Shown: positions 1 to 7,852 of the stretch, in pieces
How positions within the stretch are numbered: position 1 is the first letter of the stretch
Layout: every line of letters starts with the position of its first letter
Source: an uncultured Cellvibrio sp.
GTDB lineage: Bacteria > Pseudomonadota > Gammaproteobacteria > Pseudomonadales > Cellvibrionaceae
NCBI GenBank assembly: GCA_946886255.1
Contig: CAMPIG010000067.1
Span: 1-15,050 of the forward strand
Reading direction: 5' to 3'
Length of the DNA stretch: 15,050 nt
The notes under the pieces: model-generated
The model's database searches: none
Told to the model about the DNA's origin: nothing
Seen by the model: only the letters and a program-made list of their open reading frames with translations
Made by a program: the position numbers and the translations under genes

Positions 1-289
1 AGGTGACACTGTGAGCATGCTAATTCCGCAAAAATTAAAATCGCATTTATGTGCCACTTAATATTTTCTCCCGCGTTCTGAAAAATTTCTGTCCGTTTAT
101 TTTAATCAATGAAAAAGTCATCGATTTAAAAATAAGGTTTCCCCGCCACCCGCCAAGCTTAAAAGACGCCTAATGACTTCGAAGAATATGTATAACCTCC
201 GCCTAAAAAGGGAAGGTCCCACATTGAAACAGGATCTCAATGCATTCTCGACACATGGCTTGCTAACCTGGTTAACCCAACCGGTATTG
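1..289. other. Left-edge stretch with no gene seen
   Basis: AT-rich non-coding sequence between the window edge and the stop of the 290-859 gene. I see no convincing open frame with a ribosome binding site, no tRNA and no strong terminator hairpin. It would be the 3' flank of the minus-strand gene to its right. Confidence 0.5.
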
Positions 290-859
290 CTACTGTGTAT
301 CTGCTTCTGATGTTCGAAAAATTAACTTGATGTCCTCTTCCTCCTTATTTGCCAACAACGATTCAAATTCCGAGAGCTCAGGCCCCTTTCCTTTGAACAT
401 CAAGTCAGTGGCAGTCTTGACATAGCAAAATGAAATTTCCTTGTTGCGCAAGTGGACTGCTTGCGAGAGTTGCTTTACCCGAGGGCATGCAATGATTGAT
501 GAATGCGCCCCCATTAAAATTGGTAGTTTACTTTCATCCATTGGGGGAACGGCAAACGGCATAGAGTCATTGAGCATAAACCCAATTTCTACAATGGACA
601 CTGGAAAAGAACTAAGGTTGATGATCTCAATGCCTGGCACACGATATTCTTCGCCTGTCGGATAATTATGCCCCGTTCCTTTTCCGCCAATTGTAATCTC
701 TTCCATCATCTGCCACTCATGCCATCGCGGTTTGACTCGCATCCGGATCTTTGTCTTTAGTTGCTGATGGACGGTGTTATAGACACCCAGTAACAAACCG
801 CCTACTGCTGCAATCGCTACGATGATGTCTAAGACGTCTTTTGAAAAAAGCTCCGTCAT
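290..859 (-). CDS. Small membrane-anchored protein of unknown function
   Basis: A 189-residue protein. The ATG at 857-859 is preceded on the minus strand by a strong AGGAGG-type ribosome binding site (about 865-873), which fixes the start. Residues about 9-29 form one hydrophobic segment (IIVAIAAVGGLLLGVYN), followed by a basic stretch (KTKIRMRVKPRWHEW), so the bulk is probably cytoplasmic. The rest looks like a beta-rich fold with a phrase of the type IINLSSFPVSIVEIGF, which I associate with small accessory-region proteins that have a transmembrane helix and a beta-sandwich-like domain. No catalytic motif is visible. It stands alone, divergent from the toxin gene across about 190 bp that must hold both promoters. 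I do not recognise the family, and the function is unknown. Confidence 0.75.
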   Translation of the reverse strand: MTELFSKDVLDIIVAIAAVGGLLLGVYNTVHQQLKTKIRMRVKPRWHEWQMMEEITIGGKGTGHNYPTGEEYRVPGIEIINLSSFPVSIVEIGFMLNDSMPFAVPPMDESKLPILMGAHSSIIACPRVKQLSQAVHLRNKEISFCYVKTATDLMFKGKGPELSEFESLLANKEEEDIKLIFRTSEADTQ

Positions 860-1048
860 GCGTAACTCCTCCTGTAGGTTTGATATCGCGCTTACCTGCT
901 AAAAGTCCCGTTTAATACGGTCCTCTTACCGAGAAATTTGGTTCAGATCTCGTGAATATTTGCTGGTCAGATGTGGGTCACATACAGGCCAGTGAAAACT
1001 AAGTTATGCTTGGGATTTCGCCAGTTGAGTTGAATAAAAGGATGCCAC

Positions 1049-1777
1049 ATGCGTTATATTCACGGAAAGCGGGTTTCGCCACTATTACACGAAATGACAC
1101 CGTTCGAGCGAGAACTTCAACGTCTTGGTAACTTGTGCAGAGAACACTACCGAAAAGAGGCCGACCTGGGGCAAGCGACGAGTGAGACACCGGCGCAGAA
1201 GCTGGCACGAGATAGACAGCTAAAGCAGGATCTTAAGCACCTCGCCAACGAGCGTCGGTTAGTTCAGGCTCTTGGGGCAGTCCAGGCAAAGCTGGATGCG
1301 TATCGCCAGGGCGGGAGAAAGGTGGCTGGGGAAACTCGTGCCGATGGTGCCGCGCGAAGAGCCTGGATGTTGAAAGAGGATCACCACCCCGCCAGCGTTC
1401 TCGCGGACAATATGCGCATGGACGGGAGACCAAAACCCAGCTCAAAGCACGCACCTCATCACATCGTGCCTGGCAGAGGCAAAACCCACTTCTCTAACGA
1501 CGTTCGTGTGGCGATGCACCTGATGGAGATCCGCATCAGCGATCCGGACAATGGTGTGTGGCTTGTTCATTACCCTAAAGACGCCCCTCACTGGAGTTTG
1601 CCGCTGGCTAAGGCGCACCTCTCGATCCACACCTACAACTACGAGCGCTGGATTCACGATCGGCTCATTGGTCTACCCACGGACATGATTTTCAGGGGCA
1701 TGTTATTTCAGATAAGATCAATGCTCGAAGAGGGGAATCAGCCTCCAGAGATCACTATGCCGCCGATGAAGGACTGA
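1049..1777 (+). CDS. AHH-type (HNH/Endo VII superfamily) nuclease toxin
   Basis: A 242-residue protein with ATG at 1049 and an AAAAGGA ribosome binding site just upstream. Residues about 15-85 are highly charged and helical. The C-terminal half carries the AHH-type signature: HAPHHIVPG at residues 134-142 (paired H137/H138), ISDPDNGVWL at 163-172, and HLSIHTYNYERW at 190-201 with further histidines. This order matches the AHH family (Pfam AHH), metal-dependent nucleases found as toxin tips of polymorphic toxins. There is no signal peptide, Rhs, PAAR, LXG or other delivery domain, so this is a stand-alone toxin, possibly adaptor-loaded cargo. The next gene starts two bases after its stop and looks like its immunity protein. 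The nuclease superfamily is fairly secure; nucleic-acid target and export route are unknown. Confidence 0.8.
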   Translation: MRYIHGKRVSPLLHEMTPFERELQRLGNLCREHYRKEADLGQATSETPAQKLARDRQLKQDLKHLANERRLVQALGAVQAKLDAYRQGGRKVAGETRADGAARRAWMLKEDHHPASVLADNMRMDGRPKPSSKHAPHHIVPGRGKTHFSNDVRVAMHLMEIRISDPDNGVWLVHYPKDAPHWSLPLAKAHLSIHTYNYERWIHDRLIGLPTDMIFRGMLFQIRSMLEEGNQPPEITMPPMKD

Positions 1778-1779
1778 GA

Positions 1780-2355
1780 ATGACCATATATCGCATCAAT
1801 AATGATGGCTGGAAATATCAAGATCCGAGTATTGATCTTGAGCGGGTCATTGCGAACGTACCAGAAGCGATAGAGGATTCGATTGCCTTCCAGTTCCCCC
1901 AGCACAATCTCGCTTTGGCGAGTACCTGGTCGACGGTGCCGTTGAGCTTCAAGCAAATTATGCCTGATTCGCAGGATGTGCCTGATATCTGTACCTGGCA
2001 CGGTGCCTGCCTCATCCTATCCCCCAAGGCTTACGATGCGATTGGTCAGTTAATTTCTCCGTTTGGAGAGTTCTTGCCGGTGGATTACGAAGGCGCTGTA
2101 TATCAAATCTTCAACTGTCGTACCTTTGGCCGAACCGATGACATCAACAGCAAGGTTGAGCAGTTTGACGGCATCCCAATGGGTGCAGAAAAGCTGGCTT
2201 TCAATGCAGTCGATGTGATCGATAAAGTAATCTTTAAAACCCAGCTCAACCGCTGTGCTTCCTGCTTTTGCGGGGATCTGCTTAAGGAAGCTATCGAGAA
2301 AGCAGGGCTTTGCGGAATTCGGTTCGAGACCGATCTCACCCACATATTCCCCTGA
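1780..2355 (+). CDS. Immunity protein, Imm11/DUF1629 (or related Imm43) type
   Basis: A 191-residue protein starting two bases after the toxin stop, so the pair is one translationally coupled unit. The C-terminal half has the pattern I associate with the Imm11 (DUF1629)/Imm43 immunity group: a GACLILSPKAYDAI segment (about residues 72-85), then GEFLPVDYEGAVYQIFNC, a run resembling 'RTDDINSKVEQFDG', a beta strand with VIFKTQLNR, and the ending LLKEAIEKAGLCGIRFE. In that group the final motif (SD..K..I..AGLTGV.F) is typical. The protein lacks a signal peptide and transmembrane segment, so it would act in the cytoplasm by binding the AHH nuclease. The assignment rests on remembered family patterns plus position; the immunity role is inferred from the coupling. 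Confidence 0.7.
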   Translation: MTIYRINNDGWKYQDPSIDLERVIANVPEAIEDSIAFQFPQHNLALASTWSTVPLSFKQIMPDSQDVPDICTWHGACLILSPKAYDAIGQLISPFGEFLPVDYEGAVYQIFNCRTFGRTDDINSKVEQFDGIPMGAEKLAFNAVDVIDKVIFKTQLNRCASCFCGDLLKEAIEKAGLCGIRFETDLTHIFP

Positions 2356-2457
2356 ATACGTGTTCGCTGTTCGAGTCTTTAGGGATAATTGCGAGCGGCA
2401 GATTAATCCATTTGCGCTGAAGGTATTGACTTTTTACCACAGTCGCTTGTTATGTGG
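2356..2457. other. Convergent gap between immunity gene and AbiTii gene
   Basis: Two transcription units meet here. A short inverted repeat, ACCACA at 2436-2441 with TGTGGT at 2453-2458, lies at the end of the AbiTii gene, with a T-run on its left side on the plus strand (2431-2435). Neither strand has a T-tract placed after the stem, so it is not a convincing intrinsic terminator. Confidence 0.3.
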
Positions 2458-3375
2458 TTAAATGAGTCCATAGTAATTATTTAAAGCTGTTGCGAGCAGG
2501 CTGCCGGCAACGCCAAGCTCAATTTGCCAGCTTGCATCAATTGCTTTTGACATCATCGTTTGCATCCATAATTTAACGGCTGGACCAAAATTTCCTTTCG
2601 TTGCTACTACTACGCTGGAATCTTTATTTATTGCCTCTTTCAATAGTGCGACGTCATCATTTGACACACCGTTTTTGTTCAATATGTCCGCCAAAGATTG
2701 AAAATTATTTTTCACAACGTTATTTGATACCTTTTGTGTATTGTCGGCACCAAGTAAAATCGTTACGTTATCTCCAAATATTGCGTTATTGAACAGGTTT
2801 GAAGCATCGAATTTTCCAGCAATTTCTTTGACAGCTTCATCAGTGTCAGCGTCTGACAGTTCACCGCTCAATTCAAGTATGAAATCAAGAAGGCGAGACC
2901 TCACCTGCATAATAATATTTGAGATGGCGGCTGCAGGTATTTCAGACCACGCTCTTTGCACTATATATCCATTAGCTAAACCTTTACTCAACAATCCATT
3001 TGCTTCCATAGGTATTGGGGACTGAAACGTATCGCCATCACTAGAGGAAATCATTTTTTCGACAACAGCTAATGAGTGAGGCATTCGACCCCTTTCCCAC
3101 ATGTCACGGTATTTCTTATCTATATGCCCCATAGGCACCGGGTGAGAGTTTACGTCGTAAGCTCCGTTGGTTGCGTAAACCAATACTTGAGCGTGAACAA
3201 TACGGTAATCTGGCAACTCATCGTCATCACTATATCCGTTTAGCTCCTTATTTACCCATACCACAAGTTCTTTATGGCCGATCTTGTACAAAAGAACTTT
3301 TGTTTTAATCAACGCCTCTGATAGCACTCCGTTGCTAGAGCTGAGAAGCTCTACAATTTCATCTGCAAGTTTCAT
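2458..3375 (-). CDS. AbiTii-type abortive-infection protein
   Basis: A 305-residue protein. The ATG at 3373-3375 is preceded on the minus strand by a GAGGGAAG ribosome binding site. The N-terminal region matches the AbiTii family pattern: a helical start with LSEALIKTKVLLYKIG (about residues 18-33), then WVNKELNGYSDDDELPDYR (40-58), later PIPMEANGLLSKGL and a W.EIP..AI..I...VRSRLLDFILEL helix near 143-169. Residues about 195-224 are a G/N/Q-rich segment (FGDNVTILLGADNTQ, then NNV). The C-terminus (about 265-303) is a hydrophobic helical region ending in NNYYGL. AbiTii proteins are linked to phage-induced abortive infection, but the mechanism is not one I can derive here. It is 42 bp downstream of, and probably co-transcribed with, an Asn/His-rich membrane protein. 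Confidence 0.75.
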   Translation of the reverse strand: MKLADEIVELLSSSNGVLSEALIKTKVLLYKIGHKELVVWVNKELNGYSDDDELPDYRIVHAQVLVYATNGAYDVNSHPVPMGHIDKKYRDMWERGRMPHSLAVVEKMISSSDGDTFQSPIPMEANGLLSKGLANGYIVQRAWSEIPAAAISNIIMQVRSRLLDFILELSGELSDADTDEAVKEIAGKFDASNLFNNAIFGDNVTILLGADNTQKVSNNVVKNNFQSLADILNKNGVSNDDVALLKEAINKDSSVVVATKGNFGPAVKLWMQTMMSKAIDASWQIELGVAGSLLATALNNYYGLI

Positions 3376-3417
3376 TAATCTTCCCTCGGAATGTTACTCA
3401 CATAACACCAGCCATTG

Positions 3418-4110
3418 CTAGGCACTGATATTGGGTAGCATATCAGTTAAAGCTGCCCAAGCTAACCCACTGAATATGAATCCAACCATCAAACAAATTC
3501 TCATTCTAAAAATTTTCGTAGCGTTATATAACCTGAACCAAAAGCCAACTTCATCTGGGCTAGCCAGCGAATACGAAAATTGCCGCAATGAAGCGAGATG
3601 GGCGAAGAATGCTGACAAAGCAATTGCGGTAGCTGCAGTGAAGTTAGATACAACCAGATCCTTCCCATGGCCATTCAACCCGCGCCAAAAGTCCATGAAC
3701 TTAACTTGTTGGGATAGCTTTATAACATCATTTGGAGCATGCTCCCGAGACAACATTGATAACCCAATTAATCCCATAGCAATAAAGGCACTTCCTAAAA
3801 ACCGCAGAATATCTTCCTTTGCTATTTCTCCACGGACAATAAGTATTGCTAAAGCTGTGGCTGACAAAGCAGCTGAAGAAATGGTAAGGATATTGAGATA
3901 ATAATAAACTTGATCAATATGACTAAAGAACCACCAGATCAAAGCTGCCAAGCCAGCTACAGCACCAAATGCCAGAGGGATAATTTCATCCCCATTCGAT
4001 CCTTGGACATTACTGTGATGGTGGTGGTTATTGGTGACATTGTTTTGAGTGTTGTTATCTCCAAACTGATTATTGCCACCATTAACCGCCATATTATCGA
4101 ATTTACTCAA
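3418..4110 (-). CDS. Multi-pass membrane protein with Asn/Gln/His-rich N-terminus
   Basis: A 230-residue protein. The likely start is TTG at 4108-4110, because a GGAGAG ribosome binding site lies 7 nt upstream on the minus strand (4117-4122); the first in-frame ATG, six codons later, is too far from it. Residues about 8-40 are low-complexity and polar (NGGNNQFGDNNTQNNV, then NNHHHH), with no signal peptide. Hydrophobic segments follow at about 43-63, 71-93, 103-120, 152-175 and 205-221, so roughly five membrane helices. No enzyme motif is seen. It precedes the AbiTii gene by 42 bp on the same strand. The FGDN...NTQ...NNV pattern recurs in that protein, which hints that the two interact. I do not recognise the family; a role as membrane partner or effector is inference. 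Confidence 0.7.
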   Translation of the reverse strand: MSKFDNMAVNGGNNQFGDNNTQNNVTNNHHHHSNVQGSNGDEIIPLAFGAVAGLAALIWWFFSHIDQVYYYLNILTISSAALSATALAILIVRGEIAKEDILRFLGSAFIAMGLIGLSMLSREHAPNDVIKLSQQVKFMDFWRGLNGHGKDLVVSNFTAATAIALSAFFAHLASLRQFSYSLASPDEVGFWFRLYNATKIFRMRICLMVGFIFSGLAWAALTDMLPNISA

Positions 4111-4520
4111 GCTATTTCTCTCCGTCTTTGAATTTATGGCTGCCTAACGAGGCTGTAAAAAGCGATATTACAAAACCGCCATTTCGAGCCTTTTTGAATG
4201 TAGGTTTTGTTCTCTATTCAAGCAAAATTCCTTGCTCGTATTCCAGTCTAGTTGCCAGGTTTTTGAGCATTACGATTATTCATTAACGCGATCGCTAGAT
4301 TCATTGCCCAATCTTGTTGCTACACGACACTGAGAGCAAATTGCAGGGCTTTATAAATGCGAGGCCCTCGGCAAAGAGCAGCCGCCAATTGTACCTAGTA
4401 ATCAATCGGCTTAGCCGCTTTTCCTATTCACAGCTAATACAAGCGTCACCGTTCGTAAACCCTATTGGCTTCGTTAAACAGTAGTTGCGTCAGTCTAATG
4501 TACTCTGAATTCGGGCGCGC
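4111..4520. other. Gene-free stretch upstream of the membrane/AbiTii operon
   Basis: About 0.4 kb with no credible gene. It must hold the promoter of the minus-strand operon starting at 4110; a possible -10 (TAATAT on the minus strand, 4165-4170) has no good -35. A perfect 8-bp inverted repeat (ACAAAACC at 4170-4177, GGTTTTGT at 4203-4210) overlaps that spot. The right part is the 3' flank of the lipoprotein gene. No insertion-sequence ends or tRNA are visible. Confidence 0.5.
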
Positions 4521-5633
4521 TTATTTTATGGTGACGTTAATGCCGCCGGATTGACCTGCTTGCTCCGTCAACAGAGGTGCAAAGTTCTGAATTGTCTCTC
4601 TTACGTTAGTATTTTTTTTGGCCACTGTATCGCCTTTTTCTAACGCTTCGTTCACGGCTCTTCTCAGGGAGTTTACCTGTACGCTGAGGTGTTCCTTCAC
4701 ACTCTTATCCTCATAATTTATGAAAATTTCCCGCAGGGCGGCATACTTCGTTTGGTCAAAACCGGTTATTTTCAGTTTATTGGCTAAATATTCCTTGTAT
4801 TCTTCATTATCAAGACCGCCATCGGCAACGGCCCAATAAATCAATAGAAGTGTTTCGTCACTGATCGAAGTTGCGCTTAGGCTGTCAGCCACCTTCATTT
4901 TAAGTTTATCAATTGATGCTCTTATTTCAATCGCTCTTTTTTCATCTTGATTGCTTGCTGTTGGATTTGCTTCTGGTTCAGCCTTCTGAATTGAGCTGCG
5001 AACTAATCGTCTGATTGATGCTGGAGTGCAAATATTCGCATAGTCATGCAGGTACCTGAAGGCTGCGTCAAAATTTTTAGGCGGGCTTTGTCTTATCACT
5101 CCTTCTGCACTTTCCATTGCTCGTTTGACCAAGTCCACAACCACATCTCCGTCAGGTCCTAGGAAGTAATGTTTATCAAGTCGGTCGGCGAGCGTCACCC
5201 CAAATGCGGTTGACAAGGCGAGTTTCTGTATTTCTTCAGTTTTATCGTCAAGAGCTAGAATTCCAGTTGCTAGAATGGTACCTGCTAGAAAAACTTCTTT
5301 TGTGAAGTTGTTCGTATTGTCCAGGCCAGCCAATGCATCTAGGTGCGAAAAGCATAAAGTTCGATTTAGGTTGATGCCCCTCGCCATATATTTCTCTGCA
5401 AGCGATTGATCAGCTTGACTGTTAAAAGAATTAATATACTCTTCGAATATGTGGGCTTTTTCTAGATCTGTATCGTCAGGTGTGCGGGTGCTCGGCGTGG
5501 CGTTAATGTCACCTTTAAGAAGATGCATTTCCGTCGTGTATTTAGTGGGGCTTGTGTTCAGCGCATCGAAATATGTGCAGCCACTGATCACTGTCAAGAT
5601 ACCAAATTTAAATAGCCATGTTAAAAGATTCAT
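4521..5633 (-). CDS. Lipoprotein of unknown function
   Basis: The chosen start is the ATG at 5631-5633, ten codons inside the longest open frame, because AAGGAG lies 7 nt upstream on the minus strand (5641-5646) and the protein then begins with a clean lipoprotein signal. That signal has a hydrophobic run LLTWLFKFGILTV and lipobox ISGC with Cys19. The product is 370 residues. After the lipid anchor the protein is mostly charged and helical, with a hydrophobic stretch near residues 115-130 (EVFLAGTILATGILAL). A late segment (ETLLLIYWAVADGGLDNEEYKEYLANK) has an acidic loop, and the C-terminus is glycine-rich (GQSGGINVTIK). No domain is recognised. It would sit in the envelope, in the inner or outer leaflet depending on Lol sorting; residue +2 is Thr rather than Asp, so outer-membrane sorting is possible. 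It has no operon partner. Confidence 0.7.
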   Translation of the reverse strand: MNLLTWLFKFGILTVISGCTYFDALNTSPTKYTTEMHLLKGDINATPSTRTPDDTDLEKAHIFEEYINSFNSQADQSLAEKYMARGINLNRTLCFSHLDALAGLDNTNNFTKEVFLAGTILATGILALDDKTEEIQKLALSTAFGVTLADRLDKHYFLGPDGDVVVDLVKRAMESAEGVIRQSPPKNFDAAFRYLHDYANICTPASIRRLVRSSIQKAEPEANPTASNQDEKRAIEIRASIDKLKMKVADSLSATSISDETLLLIYWAVADGGLDNEEYKEYLANKLKITGFDQTKYAALREIFINYEDKSVKEHLSVQVNSLRRAVNEALEKGDTVAKKNTNVRETIQNFAPLLTEQAGQSGGINVTIK

Positions 5634-5948
5634 GTCTTCGCTCCTTGCACTCCAACCGCTCACTGTTAAATGGATGCTTATTTGACGTGTTTGGGTAAGT
5701 CTATTTCATCAATCGCTAAATAATGCCCCGGAGGTTTTTTATTGCAATTACAACGTATTACACGCGGACGCAGGGCTGAGGGAACGCCAATATGTGGCTA
5801 TGAGGTTGGCCAATGGAAATGCAGCAAGATCAAGCCCCGTTAGTCCGACGTGCCTACTCCATTGCGCAACCGATTATTGCGGGATCATTTAAGGCTGTGA
5901 TTCAGTTTGATAATTTCTTACCCGATTCCCTCGTTGATTATACGTACC
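5634..5948. other. Divergent intergenic region between lipoprotein and endonuclease I
   Basis: About 315 bp between two divergent genes, so it should hold both promoters. On the minus strand a TTGCAA (5742-5747) followed after 18-19 bp by a TTATTT/TATTTA run is a possible but weak promoter for the lipoprotein gene. I find no clear promoter or strong ribosome binding site for the nuclease gene. A 64-codon open frame at 5813-6007 overlaps the nuclease signal peptide and is not credible. Confidence 0.4.
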
Positions 5949-6872
5949 ATGCGTTTCTTCGTTGTTGTTCTGTTGATCCATTTGCTCACTCTCGGCAGTT
6001 TCGCTAAAGCCGCTCCAGAGTCTTTCTCCGAGGCCAAACGGCTCATGCCCACGATTTATCGTGATTTCGCTGAAACATTCTACTGTGGCTGCTCAATAAC
6101 CTGGACGGGTGGACCATCGGGTCGGCCAGATCACCCGTCGTGTGGGTATAAAGTTCGAAAGCAAACGCAACTAGTGCGGACTAAGCGCATTGAATGGGAG
6201 CATGTGGTAGCCGCCCACACGTTCGGCCAGCAACGGCCTTGCTGGCGCTCTGGAGGGCGGGACAACTGCACAGCCAATGATCCAGTGTTTAGAGCGATGG
6301 AAGCGGATATGCATAACCTGGTGCCGGCAGTCGGGGAAGTTAATGGTGACCGTTCAAACTTCCGATTTGGCGTCCTGCCCTCAACGCCGTATCAGCATGG
6401 CCATTGTCCCGTAAAGATTGATTTCCAGCAGCGGGCCATTGAACCTCGCCTGGAGATCCGTGGTGATATCGCACGCATTAACTTTTACATGTACGACCAC
6501 TATGGTTTGAAACTGAGCCGGCAACAGCAACAGCTTTTCCTAGCCTGGCACCATGAAGACCCGGTATCAAAATGGGAGCTTACGCGTAACGACCGGATTG
6601 CGCGCGCCATGGGGCGGAGCAATCCCTATGTGACGGGGCTGAAGCAGTGGCAACTGAGCAAGGGTGGCGTCGCAGCAGCGCCGGAAGTAGCTACAGCCGT
6701 AAAACCTCAATCTGTACCAACGAGCATTCGCGGCAACCGGAATTCAAAGGCTTACCATTTACCGTTAGGGTGTCCCAATTATGACGCCATCAAATTGAGC
6801 AATATTGTGGAGTTTGATTCAGAGCAAGAGGCCGTTGATGCGGGGTATCGGAAGGCGGGGAATTGTAGTTAA
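5949..6872 (+). CDS. endA: Secreted endonuclease I (EndA/Vvn/Dns family) with C-terminal Ada-like module
   Basis: A 307-residue protein from the ATG at 5949, chosen because it gives a signal peptide directly (MRFFVVVLLIHLLTLGSFAKA, cleavage near residue 21). A TTG 14 codons upstream would bury it; no good ribosome binding site is seen for either. The catalytic beta-beta-alpha-metal motif is clear: IEWEHVVAAHTFG with E84/H85, a cysteine-containing CWRSGGRDNC loop (98-107), then MEADMHNLVPAVGEVNGDRSNF with N132. SRQQQQLFLAW and RNDRIARAMG.SNPYV complete the match to E. coli EndA. Such enzymes are periplasmic or secreted non-specific nucleases. E. coli EndA is about 235 residues; here an extra tail (about 261-307) carries GNRNSKAYH..LGCPNYD and AGYRKAGNC, resembling the Ada metal-binding domain but with H270, C275 and C306 rather than four cysteines. 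It probably degrades extracellular DNA. Confidence 0.9.
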   Translation: MRFFVVVLLIHLLTLGSFAKAAPESFSEAKRLMPTIYRDFAETFYCGCSITWTGGPSGRPDHPSCGYKVRKQTQLVRTKRIEWEHVVAAHTFGQQRPCWRSGGRDNCTANDPVFRAMEADMHNLVPAVGEVNGDRSNFRFGVLPSTPYQHGHCPVKIDFQQRAIEPRLEIRGDIARINFYMYDHYGLKLSRQQQQLFLAWHHEDPVSKWELTRNDRIARAMGRSNPYVTGLKQWQLSKGGVAAAPEVATAVKPQSVPTSIRGNRNSKAYHLPLGCPNYDAIKLSNIVEFDSEQEAVDAGYRKAGNCS

Positions 6873-6961
6873 GTCTGATTTAAGTTTTTACAAAGATATA
6901 CTCCAGTTCCGTCGTTACAGTAACACAGCGGCTGCATACACAAGAGTTGAGGTAAGGTTTA

Positions 6962-7852
6962 ATGGATATATTGGCAGGTAGGTTCATGCGGCATGCGAAA
7001 TCTGGTGGAGTGATTGGTATCGCCTCGGGGATCGGCTTAGTTATTGCCTATTGTGGAAGTATCAATTTCTACCCGTCCGGACTAACAATTGCTGATACTT
7101 TATTTTTTCTTTGGGTTATTGTTGTTTTTGGCTTTTACTATTCGCTGGTTGTATTTGGCTTTTTTGTCGCGAGTATATTTTGGGTTTGTATATTCACAAA
7201 ACCATTAAATTTTGCAATTAAGTCTCTATTAGATAACAACTACAAAATAACTGTACCCGCCTTAAAACGAACTGACTTAATCGTGGCTATTCTAGGAGGT
7301 TTTTTCGCAAATATTTTAATAGTGGTTAAGAGCAATCAAATTGGACATCCTTTCACTGCAATATTTGGAGCAATGCTTTTTATTAGCTTTGGGTACATGC
7401 TTTTGGGAAACATACCCGCTGCCATCAATTTAAATAGCAGGATTGTGGATAAAAACGGAGAGTTAATCGGCAATAGCAAAGGAAACCCGCAAATGCTAAA
7501 GCTCTTTTCCTATGGTTTAATATATTTTGCTCCATTGTTTTATGGGCAAGTAGGAGGTGGGCTAACTCGCGAAACTTTTGAAACTATGGGAGTAAGACAA
7601 CAAAACGTCTCAATTTATTTCGTAAATAAAGAATATGGGCCAATATTAAACTCATATAAAGAAAAAGGTTTGATATCAAATTTGGCATGTGATGAGATAT
7701 GCCAAATTGAAAAGGTGAATATTTTATTCACCAATATAGGCTCAAACTCCAAGATAGAAATGCATGGCAAAAACGGTAGTATAAACATTGTATTACCCAC
7801 AGAAGCCATCAAATTAGTTGCAGCTCCGGAGCTTAAAGAACCATCAGGCTGA
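6962..7852 (+). CDS. AT-rich multi-pass membrane protein of unknown function
   Basis: A 296-residue protein with ATG at 6962 and GAGG/AAGG purine runs 4-9 nt upstream. Hydrophobic segments lie at about residues 16-36, 44-78 (long enough for one or two passes), 103-122, 130-150 and 178-196. A soluble C-terminal part from about 200 to 296 contains two cysteines (C243, C247) and beta-like strands (NVSIYFVNKEY, KVNILFTNIG, SINIVLPTEAIKLV). The base composition is strikingly AT-rich compared with the nuclease gene upstream and the gene downstream, which points to separate acquisition. It lies 89 bp after the nuclease gene on the same strand, without clear coupling. I do not recognise it and see no catalytic motif; transport, sensing and effector roles are all open. 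Confidence 0.65.
   Translation: MDILAGRFMRHAKSGGVIGIASGIGLVIAYCGSINFYPSGLTIADTLFFLWVIVVFGFYYSLVVFGFFVASIFWVCIFTKPLNFAIKSLLDNNYKITVPALKRTDLIVAILGGFFANILIVVKSNQIGHPFTAIFGAMLFISFGYMLLGNIPAAINLNSRIVDKNGELIGNSKGNPQMLKLFSYGLIYFAPLFYGQVGGGLTRETFETMGVRQQNVSIYFVNKEYGPILNSYKEKGLISNLACDEICQIEKVNILFTNIGSNSKIEMHGKNGSINIVLPTEAIKLVAAPELKEPSG

Noticed and set aside
2050..2345. Two overlapping minus-strand open frames inside the immunity gene.
   Set aside because: They are shadows of the real gene, which has family patterns and coupling to the toxin.
4141..4479. Possible integron attC site: GTTAGGC on the minus strand 31 nt before the membrane protein gene, and GTTTAAC (4479-4473).
   Set aside because: The two core-like sites are about 340 bp apart, too long for attC, with no matching inner boxes. 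Genes here lie on both strands, and no integrase gene is seen.
5907..5948. A TTG start extending the endonuclease I by 14 residues.
   Set aside because: The ATG at 5949 gives a proper signal peptide; the extension has no ribosome binding site.
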